From UBA8514 sp034933685 (GTDB lineage Bacteria; Bacillota; Clostridia; Lachnospirales; Anaerotignaceae), in the NCBI GenBank assembly GCA_034933685.1, contig JAYFNB010000013.1:109244-173243 (forward strand): 64,000 nt of DNA, read 5' to 3'. The notes under the pieces are model-generated. The model made no database searches. It saw only the letters and a program-made list of their open reading frames with translations, and was not told where the DNA came from. The position numbers and the translations under genes were made by a program. Of this stretch, positions 16,690 to 25,524 are shown one piece after another (within the stretch, counting starts at the first letter, position 1; every line of letters begins with the position of its first letter).

Positions 16690-17973
16690 ATGAAAAAACT
16701 TAGAGATATATTAATAATTGGCTTTGCTCTTTTCTCTACATATTTTGGAGCTGGTAATTTGATGTTTCCCCCCGTTTTGGGACTTAAAAGTGGTACAAAC
16801 TGGCTTTATTCTGCTTTGGGACTTGCCGCCTCGGGAATAATGCTACCAGTCATTGGAATTATAATTATTGCGTATGCTGGCGGATCTGTAGAAAAAATGA
16901 CTGAGCCGATACATAAAAATTTTTACAAAAATCTAATGGGACTTATATTTTTGTCGGCGGTATTTATAACTATTCCAAGAACAGCAGCTGTTGCCATAGA
17001 ATTAGGTATTTTTGGCATTTTTGGGCCTGTTCCGCGTATTCCTTTGGTTATTATCTTTTTTGCATTAGCATTCTTTGTTTCAATGAGTAAGGGTAAGGTA
17101 ATAGATAGGCTTGGTAAGGTATTAACCCCTACGCTTGTAACAATTCTGCTTATAATCGTTGTTAAAAGCTTAATTTCCCCAGTAGGAACTCCTATTGTTA
17201 CAGGAAATTTAAAACCTTTTACAACTTCGTTTATTGGTGGTTATCAAACAGGCGATTTGCTTGTAAGTTTTATGATGGCAAGTATTATTATTGGGAGTAT
17301 TGTTGCAAAGGGATATTCTACAGATAAAGAAAGAACAAATATCACTGTTCGAATAGGAATTGTTTGTTTTGTATGTTTATTTGTAATTTATTCATCACTG
17401 CTTTTTATGGGTGCTTGTGGAAGCAGCCTGTTTCCACAGGATATTGAGCGTGCTAAGCTACTTGTAAATCTGATAGAAATTGCATCCGGAAAAATTGGAG
17501 TTATCGGTCTTGGTATTGCTGTTGTTCTTGCTTGCTTTACAACAGCTGTTGGTGAACTGACGTCTTCCTCAGACTTTTTTGAAGAGTTGGTAGGAGAAAA
17601 GATTTCTTATCGCATATGGCTTTTGATTTTTTCAATAATATCAGTAATTGTTGCAGCTATGGGTGTTGACAAAATAGTAGAACTTACTGCTCCTTTCTTT
17701 GAAGCAGTATACCCAATATGTACTGTAATATTAATCCTTGGAGCATTTCACAAGGTAATACCCAATAACGGAACATATCAGGGAGCGGTCTATTTAACAA
17801 CAATCTACAGTGTATACACAGAGGTCTTTGTAAAGGCCATTAATATAAGATTTCTTGCAAATTTTGTTGCAGGAATGCCTTTATTCGACTACGGTTTCGG
17901 ATGGATTATTCCAGCTATAACCGGCTTTATATTGGGAACTGTTTTGTATAAGCTGAAAGAAACTAAAAGCTAA
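16690..17973 (+). CDS. brnQ: Branched-chain amino acid transporter BrnQ
   Basis: 427 residues and about 12 membrane helices. The N-terminal YFGAGNLMFPPVLGL is the LIVCS-family (BrnQ) signature. Members take up Leu, Ile and Val with Na+ or H+. A GGAGG site precedes the ATG. Its position after a LysR gene and a Cys/Met lyase suggests a unit for amino acid import and breakdown; some relatives may also carry methionine. Confidence 0.88.
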   Translation: MKKLRDILIIGFALFSTYFGAGNLMFPPVLGLKSGTNWLYSALGLAASGIMLPVIGIIIIAYAGGSVEKMTEPIHKNFYKNLMGLIFLSAVFITIPRTAAVAIELGIFGIFGPVPRIPLVIIFFALAFFVSMSKGKVIDRLGKVLTPTLVTILLIIVVKSLISPVGTPIVTGNLKPFTTSFIGGYQTGDLLVSFMMASIIIGSIVAKGYSTDKERTNITVRIGIVCFVCLFVIYSSLLFMGACGSSLFPQDIERAKLLVNLIEIASGKIGVIGLGIAVVLACFTTAVGELTSSSDFFEELVGEKISYRIWLLIFSIISVIVAAMGVDKIVELTAPFFEAVYPICTVILILGAFHKVIPNNGTYQGAVYLTTIYSVYTEVFVKAINIRFLANFVAGMPLFDYGFGWIIPAITGFILGTVLYKLKETKS

Positions 17974-17994
17974 TGACATAGTAAATAAAATCTT

Positions 17995-18020
17995 AAGGTG
18001 CGGCGTAAAGCCGCACTTTT
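17995..18020 (+). terminator. Terminator after brnQ
   Basis: A 7-bp GC-rich stem GTGCGGC/GCCGCAC with a 5-base loop, followed by TTTT, lies 25 bases after the brnQ stop. Confidence 0.75.
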
Positions 18021-18207
18021 GGTGTTTGATTTGCTGTACTTTAAAATGTATTGAGTTTTAGTGAGCAGTATCTTATTATGGATAATATATTGCATTTATA
18101 GCACTTAGGATTAATTCGATAAGCATTTATGTATTTTTTATATTTGACTTTTTAGAAAATCATTATGATGTTCTGTAAATTGAAGGAAGAATAAAGGAGT
18201 GATTTTT

Positions 18208-18669
18208 TTGGATTCGTTAAATTACCGTAGAGTAACAAAGGAAGAAATTGATTTGTTTATTGATATTAGAAAAGAGGTGCTAAATGCAATATTCAATACT
18301 CTAAGTAAAAAAGAATTAGATGACATTCTTGCATCAACACAAAATTATTTCGAACATAATGACAATCACATTACATACTTTGCTTTTGACAACAACTCTT
18401 TTGCAGCCTGCGGCACAATTTGTTTTTATCAGGTTATGCCATCACGCTCGAATCCTTCCTGTAAAAAAGCATTTATAACTAATATGTACACACGTCCAAA
18501 ATATAGAGGGAAAGGGGTTGCATATAAAGTACTTGATTATCTGGTTTATGAAGCTAGAAAAATAGGAATTGATGAAATACATTTGGATGCAACAGCGATG
18601 GGAAAACCGTTGTATTATAAATATGGATTTGTTTTGACAGATTCTGAGATGTACTTACCTAAAAGCTGA
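18208..18669 (+). CDS. GNAT-family N-acetyltransferase
   Basis: 153 residues. The acetyl-CoA-binding motif A is seen as NMYTRPKYRGKGVAYKVLDY, preceded by the usual central strand and followed by the C-terminal YKYGF motif. The substrate is unknown. A TTG at 18208, eight bases after AAAGGAG, is the best start; a GTG at 18199 would overlap the ribosome binding site. Confidence 0.8.
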   Translation: MDSLNYRRVTKEEIDLFIDIRKEVLNAIFNTLSKKELDDILASTQNYFEHNDNHITYFAFDNNSFAACGTICFYQVMPSRSNPSCKKAFITNMYTRPKYRGKGVAYKVLDYLVYEARKIGIDEIHLDATAMGKPLYYKYGFVLTDSEMYLPKS

Positions 18670-18729
18670 AAGAATTAGAGTTGGCTAGGTAATTAAAATT
18701 AGCACTAATGTTATTTTTCGTTATTTTGA

Positions 18730-18837
18730 ATTGAGGATGGGAAGAAGATAGTTCCACTTTATGCTGCATTTTGTATTTATAACATAAAGATTGAGGACAG
18801 TATGATTAAGATGATAAACATAATAACACAAAGGTGA
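18730..18837 (+). pseudogene. 3'-end remnant of a DUF4143 ATPase gene
   Basis: The frame reads EDGKKIVPLYAAFCI, matching EDGKKTVPLYAAFCI, the last residues of the intact ATPase at 61556-62851. The original stop has become TAT, so the frame runs on. Nothing of the upstream part of the gene remains. The homology continues downstream into the attachment-like region. Confidence 0.7.
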
Positions 18838-18858
18838 GAAGAATTTAAATCCACTAAT

Positions 18859-19135
18859 CTGGTTCATTTTTGGTACATTTTACACTGTAAAATTGCATAA
18901 AACCCCATAACATTTTATTGTATATTAGGGGAATTCAAAGTGATCCAAATCGTGATAAAAAGGCACAAGTTAACACCTTGGTACATTTTATAAGCACACG
19001 GAGAAAAGAGTTCCATTATGCTCATCTCAATTTAAAAAGACTATATCAACTAGATATAGTCTTTTTTGTTGTGTTGCTATGCTGTATATAGGGATTTTAT
19101 GGGCGAGAAACACATATATATATTTGGTACATTTT
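18859..19135 (+). repeat. Attachment-site-like region, left copy
   Basis: The 12-mer TTGGTACATTTT occurs at 18870, 18978 and 19124, with a variant at 18859. Between the second and third copies lie GAGTTCCATTATGCTCATCT (19008), a worn version of a tRNA/tmRNA T-arm and acceptor 3' end, and then the terminator at 19034. The same arrangement recurs at 62934-63251, with extended similarity over about 400 bases. This fits a core site with integrase arm-type sites on both sides. No integrase is adjacent. Confidence 0.55.
19034..19066 (+). terminator. Terminator inside the left attachment-like region
   Basis: The 14-base arms AAAAAGACTATATC and GATATAGTCTTTTT are perfect complements with a 5-base loop, ending in T7. 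The same hairpin is at 63109. Confidence 0.75.
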
Positions 19136-19324
19136 TAAATTGCACATATTATGGACAGAGACTTGGAAATTAATACTTAAGTACGAAATTTTCTATACTT
19201 GATTGATATTATCAAGTTAAACCACGGTTAATTATTTAGTAAGAGAATGTAGATACTCAGTGAAATACTTAATGTAAGAGTGCTTTATATATTTTTATCT
19301 CATGGGTAGCTACCGAAAGATTTT

Positions 19325-20029
19325 CTAAGTAACTGCCATCATATTATAAAGTTTTAGTAATCGAATATCATCCTTTGATACTTTTAATTGTTGAATGAGA
19401 GATGCGTCTTCTTTTAGCTGTACTTTAGAAAACAGCATTTTAACTGCAATAGGCATCATTGGTCTTGATGAGAATCCATTAAACAATCCCCATTTCGTAT
19501 CAGAACCCAGATAAGATGCCAAGATTTGAACACTGGCTTTTTCCATTGGAGAGTCTTGATTAGTGAGAAGAATATTAGTAAGAGCATCATAATGCTCAAT
19601 ATATCCCCAATATGTGTTTTCGCAATTTTGGTAAGAATCATAATGTTTAAAATTCATGTACATCATGATTTTATATTGATTTTTCTCTGTTTCAGACAGA
19701 ACATCAAAAACGCACCGTATCAATTGGTTGCTACGTCCATCAAACAAATAAGAGTAAAACTGAGGCACTCCGGTAAAAAAGGCTGGACTGCTATTGGTCA
19801 TAAGCGTAGTTGGTTTTTGCCTGCAATAAAGCAACTGCTCAACGTGGACATGCAGAGCATCCGCTATTTCATATAATGTCTCAACATCAACAGAAATTTC
19901 CCCTTTCTCATACTTAGAAATTGTAGATTTACTTTTACAAATTATCTGTGATAATTCATCTAACGTTTTTTTACGCATTTTACGGAAATTGCGTATTTGT
20001 TTTCCTATTTCTAAATTAATTTCAGACAT
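19325..20029 (-). CDS. XRE-family regulator with C-terminal domain
   Basis: 234 residues. An N-terminal Cro/CI-type HTH (LDELSQIICKSKSTISKYEK, then VETLYEIADALHVHVEQLL) is followed by a ~165-residue helical domain of unknown role (TNSSPAFFTGVPQFYSYLFD). The ATG at 20029, preceded by GAGGAGA, is preferred to an upstream TTG. It is divergent from the MalY-M20-YfcC-MalY cluster and is a candidate regulator of it. Confidence 0.85.
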   Translation of the reverse strand: MSEINLEIGKQIRNFRKMRKKTLDELSQIICKSKSTISKYEKGEISVDVETLYEIADALHVHVEQLLYCRQKPTTLMTNSSPAFFTGVPQFYSYLFDGRSNQLIRCVFDVLSETEKNQYKIMMYMNFKHYDSYQNCENTYWGYIEHYDALTNILLTNQDSPMEKASVQILASYLGSDTKWGLFNGFSSRPMMPIAVKMLFSKVQLKEDASLIQQLKVSKDDIRLLKLYNMMAVT

Positions 20030-20279
20030 ACAGATTCTCCTCAAAAAGTTTCGTAAAAATACAAAAACATGTGAATTGTTAGAACTTTTTTATAGACACC
20101 TTGATTTTATCATATATATAGCCAAAAATCTATTCTCAATAGAAAAAATACTATTAAAGTTGCTTTATAAGAAACTACTACACATTTGTCTATTCTGAAC
20201 AAAATTATTATAATTAATTACATTATTATAATAATAAAAGAAAATTTTTACCCAAAATCAATGAAAGGTTGGTTACATA

Positions 20280-21500
20280 ATGTACAATTTTGATGAAATT
20301 ATTGACAGAAGAAACACGAATGCCATGAATACTGATGGATTTCGTGACTACATTTTTCATGCAGATGAAACAATGACATTCCCCTATAAAGATGAGGAGT
20401 TCATCCGCATGTGGGTTGCGGATATGGAGTTTGCTACACCAGAGGAAGTAATTAATGGTATTAGGGAACGTCTGGACAAACGTATATTTGGCTATACAAG
20501 GATATTCTCAAATGATTACTATAAAGCATTTTTAAACTGGTGCAAGAGGCGTTATAATTGGACTTTTGATAAAAAAGATTTGGTTATGTCAAATGGAATA
20601 ATTCCTGCGTTATATGAGTTAGTTGAATATATTTGCAAGCCAGATGAGAAGGTTTTGTTTTTAACACCATCTTATGCATACTTTAAGCATGCTGCAGATT
20701 ACAATCATCGTGAATGTATTTGTGCTGACCTAATATGTGAAAATGGAGAGTATACCATAGACTTTGAAGATTTTGAGAAAAAAGCTTCAGATGAAAAGAC
20801 AACGCTTTTCATCTTCTGTAACCCGCACAATCCAACAGGACGTGTATGGAAAGAAGATGAGTTGAGGAAACTGTCAGAGATTATTGAAAGAAATAACCTT
20901 TGGGTTATTTCTGATGAAATACACTGTGATTTAACGCGAGTTCGACAAGTGCATATTCCTCTGGGTAAGATTATGCCAGAGTATAACCAGTTAATTACCT
21001 GTATGGCAACGAGTAAAACCTTCAACCTTGCTGGCTTGATGATATCCAATATTATCATACGGGATGATAAGTTAAAAGAAATTTGGTTTAGCAGACATTA
21101 TAACTTCGACAATCCACTAAGTATTGCTGCGGCTCAAGCAGCTTATGAAAAGGGAGAAAACTGGCTTAACGAATTACAGATATATCTTGATAAAAACTTT
21201 GAGTTTACTAAGAAGTATCTGGAAAGTCATCTACCGAAGGCTAAATTCCATATTTCAGAAGCTACCTATCTTGCGTGGGTAGATTTAAGTGAGTATTTTG
21301 AGCCAGATGAGAAACTTCCATTATTCTTTGCCTATAAGGCAGGAGTCCTGTTAGAGGGTGGAAATATGTTTGTGCAGAATTCAAACGGTTTTATAAGATT
21401 GAACCTGGCATGCCCTAAAGCTACGGTGGAGGAAGGTCTTGGGAGAATTTGCGAAGCAGTGAATACCAAACATACAAAAAAGTACTTAGGCGAAAATTAA
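20280..21500 (+). CDS. MalY/PatB-family cysteine-S-conjugate beta-lyase
   Basis: 406-residue fold-type I PLP enzyme of the MalY/PatB group. RMWVADMEFATPEEV, CNPHNPTGRVW, SDEIHCDL and ATSKTFNLAGL are hallmarks of the group (the last holds the PLP Lys). These enzymes cleave cystathionine or S-substituted cysteines to a thiol, pyruvate and ammonia. A paralogue lies at 24221, with an M20 amidohydrolase and a transporter in between, suggesting use of (N-acylated) cysteine conjugates. Confidence 0.85.
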   Translation: MYNFDEIIDRRNTNAMNTDGFRDYIFHADETMTFPYKDEEFIRMWVADMEFATPEEVINGIRERLDKRIFGYTRIFSNDYYKAFLNWCKRRYNWTFDKKDLVMSNGIIPALYELVEYICKPDEKVLFLTPSYAYFKHAADYNHRECICADLICENGEYTIDFEDFEKKASDEKTTLFIFCNPHNPTGRVWKEDELRKLSEIIERNNLWVISDEIHCDLTRVRQVHIPLGKIMPEYNQLITCMATSKTFNLAGLMISNIIIRDDKLKEIWFSRHYNFDNPLSIAAAQAAYEKGENWLNELQIYLDKNFEFTKKYLESHLPKAKFHISEATYLAWVDLSEYFEPDEKLPLFFAYKAGVLLEGGNMFVQNSNGFIRLNLACPKATVEEGLGRICEAVNTKHTKKYLGEN

Positions 21501-21575
21501 ATGCAGAATCTGGGATTGAAAAAGGTTGTTGTTGAGAATTCAGAATAGGCGAACCCATAAAAGGAGAAGAAAAAT

Positions 21576-22772
21576 ATGAATACGGGCGACATTCAAAAAC
21601 TTGTATTGGAATATAAGGAGTATGTTATACAAAGAAGAAGAGAGTTCCATCAGAATCCAGAGGTTTCAGGAAAAGAATTTTGTACAAGGGAAATTCTTGT
21701 TCGTGAACTGAAAGAAATGGAGGTACCTTATATAAGGCTTAGTGGAACAGGAATTATTGCTGTTATAAAAGGTGAAAAACCAGGAAAGAATAAGATATTG
21801 CGTGCTGATATTGATGCTCTTCCTATCCAAGAGGATATGGAGAATTTAAAACAGAAAAAAGAATGTGTTTCTCTTAATAATGGTGTTTGTCATGCCTGTG
21901 GTCACGATGCACATATGGCTATACTTTTGGGGACTATGAAGGTTCTTCTTCGAATAAAGGATGAAATTGAGGGAACGGTTTACTGTTGCTTTGAAGAAGG
22001 TGAAGAGACGAATTGCGGAATTGGTACAATGATGGATGCGCTAAAGGAGTATTCTATTGACTCATGTTTTGCTCTTCATGTTTACAATGGTTTGGACGCT
22101 GGGAAGGTAAATGTAGTACCGGGACCAAGGATGGCAGGAACTGTTGGAATTGGATTACATATTAAAGGAAAAAGCGGACATGGATCCAGACCGGATCAGG
22201 CTATTAATCCTATCATTCCAGCAGCTCATATTATTACACAGTTAAATTCTGCATTTATGAATCAGCTGAATGTGGAAGAAACAGTAACACTTGGAATAGG
22301 TATGGTTCGGGCAGGGGAAGCAACAAATGTAATTCCAGATGAGGCGTATATTGGTGGTAGTGCAAGGTTTTTTAATAAAGAGGAAGGCGAAAAAGCCCTT
22401 GAAATTATTAAAAAAATTGCTGTAAATACAGCAGAATGCCATAAGTGTACTGTTTCGTTTGAGAATAGAAATTCAATTACTCCTTATCCAGTTGTAAATG
22501 ATGAAGGAGTAGCATTAGATGTACAGGGAAAAATTCGTGAAATTTGTGGAGATAAGGTTATGGAATATTGTGACAAATGGTATGCATCAGAGTGTTATAG
22601 TGCATATCTGAATCGTTATCCAGGAGCATTAGGATTTTTGGGAATCCGTAATGAATCCTATGGAAGTGGTGCTGCACATCACAACGGAAAATTTGATATT
22701 GATGAATCTGTACTTACATTAGGCGTATGCACTGAAGTTGCTTTTATTATAAGTGGAGGAGAATCTAAATGA
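21576..22772 (+). CDS. M20-family amidohydrolase (N-acyl amino acid / hippurate type)
   Basis: 398 residues. Metal ligands are visible in VCHACGHDAHMA, LRADIDALPIQED, EEGEET and the C-terminal AAHHNGKFDID. KSGHGSRPD belongs to the dimerisation domain. Family members hydrolyse N-acyl amino acids, hippurate or aminobenzoyl-glutamate. Between two C-S lyase genes, de-acylation of N-acetyl-cysteine conjugates is a reasonable guess. Its stop overlaps the start of the transporter gene. Confidence 0.87.
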   Translation: MNTGDIQKLVLEYKEYVIQRRREFHQNPEVSGKEFCTREILVRELKEMEVPYIRLSGTGIIAVIKGEKPGKNKILRADIDALPIQEDMENLKQKKECVSLNNGVCHACGHDAHMAILLGTMKVLLRIKDEIEGTVYCCFEEGEETNCGIGTMMDALKEYSIDSCFALHVYNGLDAGKVNVVPGPRMAGTVGIGLHIKGKSGHGSRPDQAINPIIPAAHIITQLNSAFMNQLNVEETVTLGIGMVRAGEATNVIPDEAYIGGSARFFNKEEGEKALEIIKKIAVNTAECHKCTVSFENRNSITPYPVVNDEGVALDVQGKIREICGDKVMEYCDKWYASECYSAYLNRYPGALGFLGIRNESYGSGAAHHNGKFDIDESVLTLGVCTEVAFIISGGESK

Positions 22773-24174
22773 GAGAAAAAAACCATTTAAAATGCCACAT
22801 TTGCTTTGGATTATGTTTGGAATTATTTTGCTGTCATGTTTAGCCACCTATCTTATTCCTGCTGGTCAGTTTAAGATAAATGAGGCAGGTCAAATTATTG
22901 GTACAGAATTCCAGTTCCTAGGCTATCAGACACCGATAAGTCCATGGGCCGCTTTAATGAAAATGAAATCTGGTCTGGCAGGTGCTGCAACAATTATGTT
23001 CGTAGTAATGGTTTCTGGAGCAACCATTAATGTTGTCCTTGATACAGGTGCAATGAATGATTTAATGAATTGGTCTGTTTACAAGTTAAAGGATAAAGGA
23101 ACCAGTTTGTTGATTACATTAATGATGTTTCTGATGGCATATCTTGGAGGATTTGGTGGAACAGATGCATTAATTGCAGTAGTACCAATAGGAATTCTGT
23201 TTGCGAAAAAACTTAAGCTAGATCCAATTTGTGCTCTTGGAGTTACAACATTCGCTTCTTTAGTTGGATTTGGTACCGGACCGGCTCAGCAGGCCACAAC
23301 TCAGATGCTTATGGGAGTTATTCCGTATTCTGCCTTCTTTACAAGATTGCTTATAATGAATCTGTTCATTGTGGTTGCTGTTGCTATGGTTTTAAGCTAT
23401 GTTAAAAAAATTAAAAAAGACCCGAAAGCTTCTTTGATGTATGACCTTGGATGGAAACCTGAAGCTATTGTTCAAGAGGAAGATGAAGGTCAGCTTTTAA
23501 AAACAGTGCATTTAAGCTGGAGAAAAATCTTTGTAGTTGTAATTTTTCTTGTTCAATATTTGATTATTGCTTTATATCCACTTATGGGTGGAGATTCTTC
23601 TCTAACTTTTGATTTTATGATTGCAGTTATGATATGTACAATGATTATAGTTGGAATTGTTGGTGGTATGTCTGCAGACGAATTAGGACAAAGCTTTGCA
23701 AAAGGACTTGCTTCTATGGCATTTGTTGCTTTTATTATTGGACTGGCAAAAGTTATTTCCATGGTTCTTGGAGATGGAAATGTAATACATACAATTGTTT
23801 ATGTACTTACAAAACCTTTATTAGGTTTACCCAAATCCGTAGCAAGTATTGGACTTACTATAATTGTCTCAATTATTAATCCAATTATTCCATCAGCAAC
23901 ATCAAAAGCAGCTATTTTGGTTCCAATTATGCAACCAGTTGCAGAAGCACTTGGAATAGAACCAAATCTGGCGGTTGTTGCTTACCAAATGGGTGATGGT
24001 TTTACAAACCTGCTTTCTCCATTATTAGGATGGATGATTGGATCATGTGTAATGGCGGATGTACCATTTGCTAAATGGTTTAAGTGGGTATTACCAAAGG
24101 TATTATTATTTATTTTTATAGCATGCGTCATTGTATTTATTTTGACAGCAACAGGCTGGACAGGTACTATTTAA
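22753..24174 (+). CDS. YfcC/DcuC-superfamily transporter
   Basis: 473 residues from a GTG, with about 12 membrane helices. KMPHLLWIMFGIILLSCLAT, YLIPAGQF, GGFGGTDALIAVVPIGI and FGTGPAQQATTQ match the YfcC-like family of presumed amino acid or peptide carriers. The start is odd: a good GGAGGA site points to an ATG at 22769, but that frame is closed because a run of seven A's (22776-22782) is one base short. With eight A's the protein would start Met-Arg-Glu-Lys-Lys-Pro. The in-frame choices are the GTG at 22753 or the ATG at 22792. Confidence 0.78.
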   Translation: MEENLNERKKPFKMPHLLWIMFGIILLSCLATYLIPAGQFKINEAGQIIGTEFQFLGYQTPISPWAALMKMKSGLAGAATIMFVVMVSGATINVVLDTGAMNDLMNWSVYKLKDKGTSLLITLMMFLMAYLGGFGGTDALIAVVPIGILFAKKLKLDPICALGVTTFASLVGFGTGPAQQATTQMLMGVIPYSAFFTRLLIMNLFIVVAVAMVLSYVKKIKKDPKASLMYDLGWKPEAIVQEEDEGQLLKTVHLSWRKIFVVVIFLVQYLIIALYPLMGGDSSLTFDFMIAVMICTMIIVGIVGGMSADELGQSFAKGLASMAFVAFIIGLAKVISMVLGDGNVIHTIVYVLTKPLLGLPKSVASIGLTIIVSIINPIIPSATSKAAILVPIMQPVAEALGIEPNLAVVAYQMGDGFTNLLSPLLGWMIGSCVMADVPFAKWFKWVLPKVLLFIFIACVIVFILTATGWTGTI

Positions 24175-24220
24175 AATTGAATTAATGAAAAAAACAGAGA
24201 TGGTTGAGGTAATTACGTTT

Positions 24221-25408
24221 ATGGACAAGCAGGAATTTTTAAATAATTATTTAGTAGAACGTCGTAACACAGATTGTTTGAAATGGGATGAACTTGGTGT
24301 CAGATATGGAGATTCTAATCTACTTTCCATGTGGGTTGCAGATATGGAATTTAAGACCTGCAATGATATTATTGAGGCTATGATTTCACGAACAAAGCAT
24401 GGTGTGTTTGGATACTCCTGTGTACCAGACAAGTATTATGAAGCTTATTCAAACTGGATGGAACAGCGTTATAGTTTTCCAATTAAAAAAGATTGGGTTC
24501 GCTTCTCTACTGGTTGTGTAACTGCCATTGCATGGATGATTCATGCGTTTACAAAGCCTTCAGATGCCTGTTTGATTCTAACACCCGTTTACTATCCATT
24601 CCATAATGTTGTTACATATAATGGCAGAAAGCTGGTAACCGTTGATTTGGACTACAAAGATGGATATTTCACTATGAATTACGAAGATATTGAACAGGCA
24701 ATTGTAGAGAATCAGGTAAAGATGTTCATTCAGTGTTCTCCACATAACCCTGCAGGTAGGGTTTGGACAGAGCAGGAATTGGATAGGGTTCTGGCAATAT
24801 GTAAGAAGCATAATGTATTGGTGGTTAGCGATGAGATTCACCAAGATATTATATTAGGGAATAATAAGTTTATTCCTTCAGCAGTAGTATCTGGTGGAAT
24901 ATACAATGATATAGTAATTACACTGTCATCAGCATCGAAGACATTTAATCTGGCATCACTGCTACATTCCCATATTGTAATAACAAATGAAAGCTTGATG
25001 GAAATTTATGATGAATTTGCAAAAGGTTTAAATCGTACAGAAATGAACATTATGGGCCTTACAGCAACCCAAGCAGGGTATACTTATGGCGGTGAATGGC
25101 TAGAAAATGTGCTTGAAGTGATTCAGGATAACTATCACTATTTAAAGACAGAACTTAATAAGAACATGCCTGATATCACCGTTTGCTCTCTGGAAGGGAC
25201 TTACCTTATTCTTTTGGATATGCGAAAGTGTATAAAACCAGAACTTGTACGGGATTTTATTCAGAACAAATGCCATTTGGCAGTTGACTATGGCGAGTGG
25301 TTTGGAGAAAACTTTAAAGGGTTTGTAAGACTAAATCTTGCTACGAATCCAGCTTACGTTAAAGAGGCAGTTCAGCGCATTGTTACGGAAATTGGAAAAG
25401 TGAGATAA
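24221..25408 (+). CDS. MalY/PatB-family cysteine-S-conjugate beta-lyase (second copy)
   Basis: 395 residues from the ATG at 24221, which has GAGGT at the right distance; an ATG at 24185 lacks one. SMWVADMEFKT, CSPHNPAGRVW, SDEIHQDI and SASKTFNLASL match the first copy, but overall similarity is moderate, so it is an old paralogue. The PLP Lys lies in SASKTFN. It probably has a different substrate range from the copy at 20280. A terminator follows at 25426. Confidence 0.84.
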   Translation: MDKQEFLNNYLVERRNTDCLKWDELGVRYGDSNLLSMWVADMEFKTCNDIIEAMISRTKHGVFGYSCVPDKYYEAYSNWMEQRYSFPIKKDWVRFSTGCVTAIAWMIHAFTKPSDACLILTPVYYPFHNVVTYNGRKLVTVDLDYKDGYFTMNYEDIEQAIVENQVKMFIQCSPHNPAGRVWTEQELDRVLAICKKHNVLVVSDEIHQDIILGNNKFIPSAVVSGGIYNDIVITLSSASKTFNLASLLHSHIVITNESLMEIYDEFAKGLNRTEMNIMGLTATQAGYTYGGEWLENVLEVIQDNYHYLKTELNKNMPDITVCSLEGTYLILLDMRKCIKPELVRDFIQNKCHLAVDYGEWFGENFKGFVRLNLATNPAYVKEAVQRIVTEIGKVR

Positions 25409-25425
25409 AATTAAGTTTCAAATCC

Positions 25426-25460
25426 AAAAAGCATTGTAGCAATTATATACAATGCTTTTT
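25426..25460 (+). terminator. Terminator after the MalY cluster
   Basis: A 13-bp stem AAAAAGCATTGTA/TACAATGCTTTTT with a 9-base loop and terminal T's. Confidence 0.8.
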
Positions 25461-25470
25461 GTTGTTTAAG

Positions 25471-25500
25471 TTGGAGCAAGTATTGCATCAAGTTTATAAT
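25471..25500 (+). promoter_or_regulatory. Promoter of the branched-chain aminotransferase gene
   Basis: TTGGAG (25471) and a perfect TATAAT (25495) are 18 bases apart, just after the preceding terminator and 24 bases before the ATG. Confidence 0.6.
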
Positions 25501-25524
25501 ATCAAATAAGCTGGAGGAATTTAA

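Noticed and set aside
18859..19135. CRISPR array
   Set aside because: The 12-base repeats are few, unevenly spaced, without uniform spacers, and no cas genes are present.
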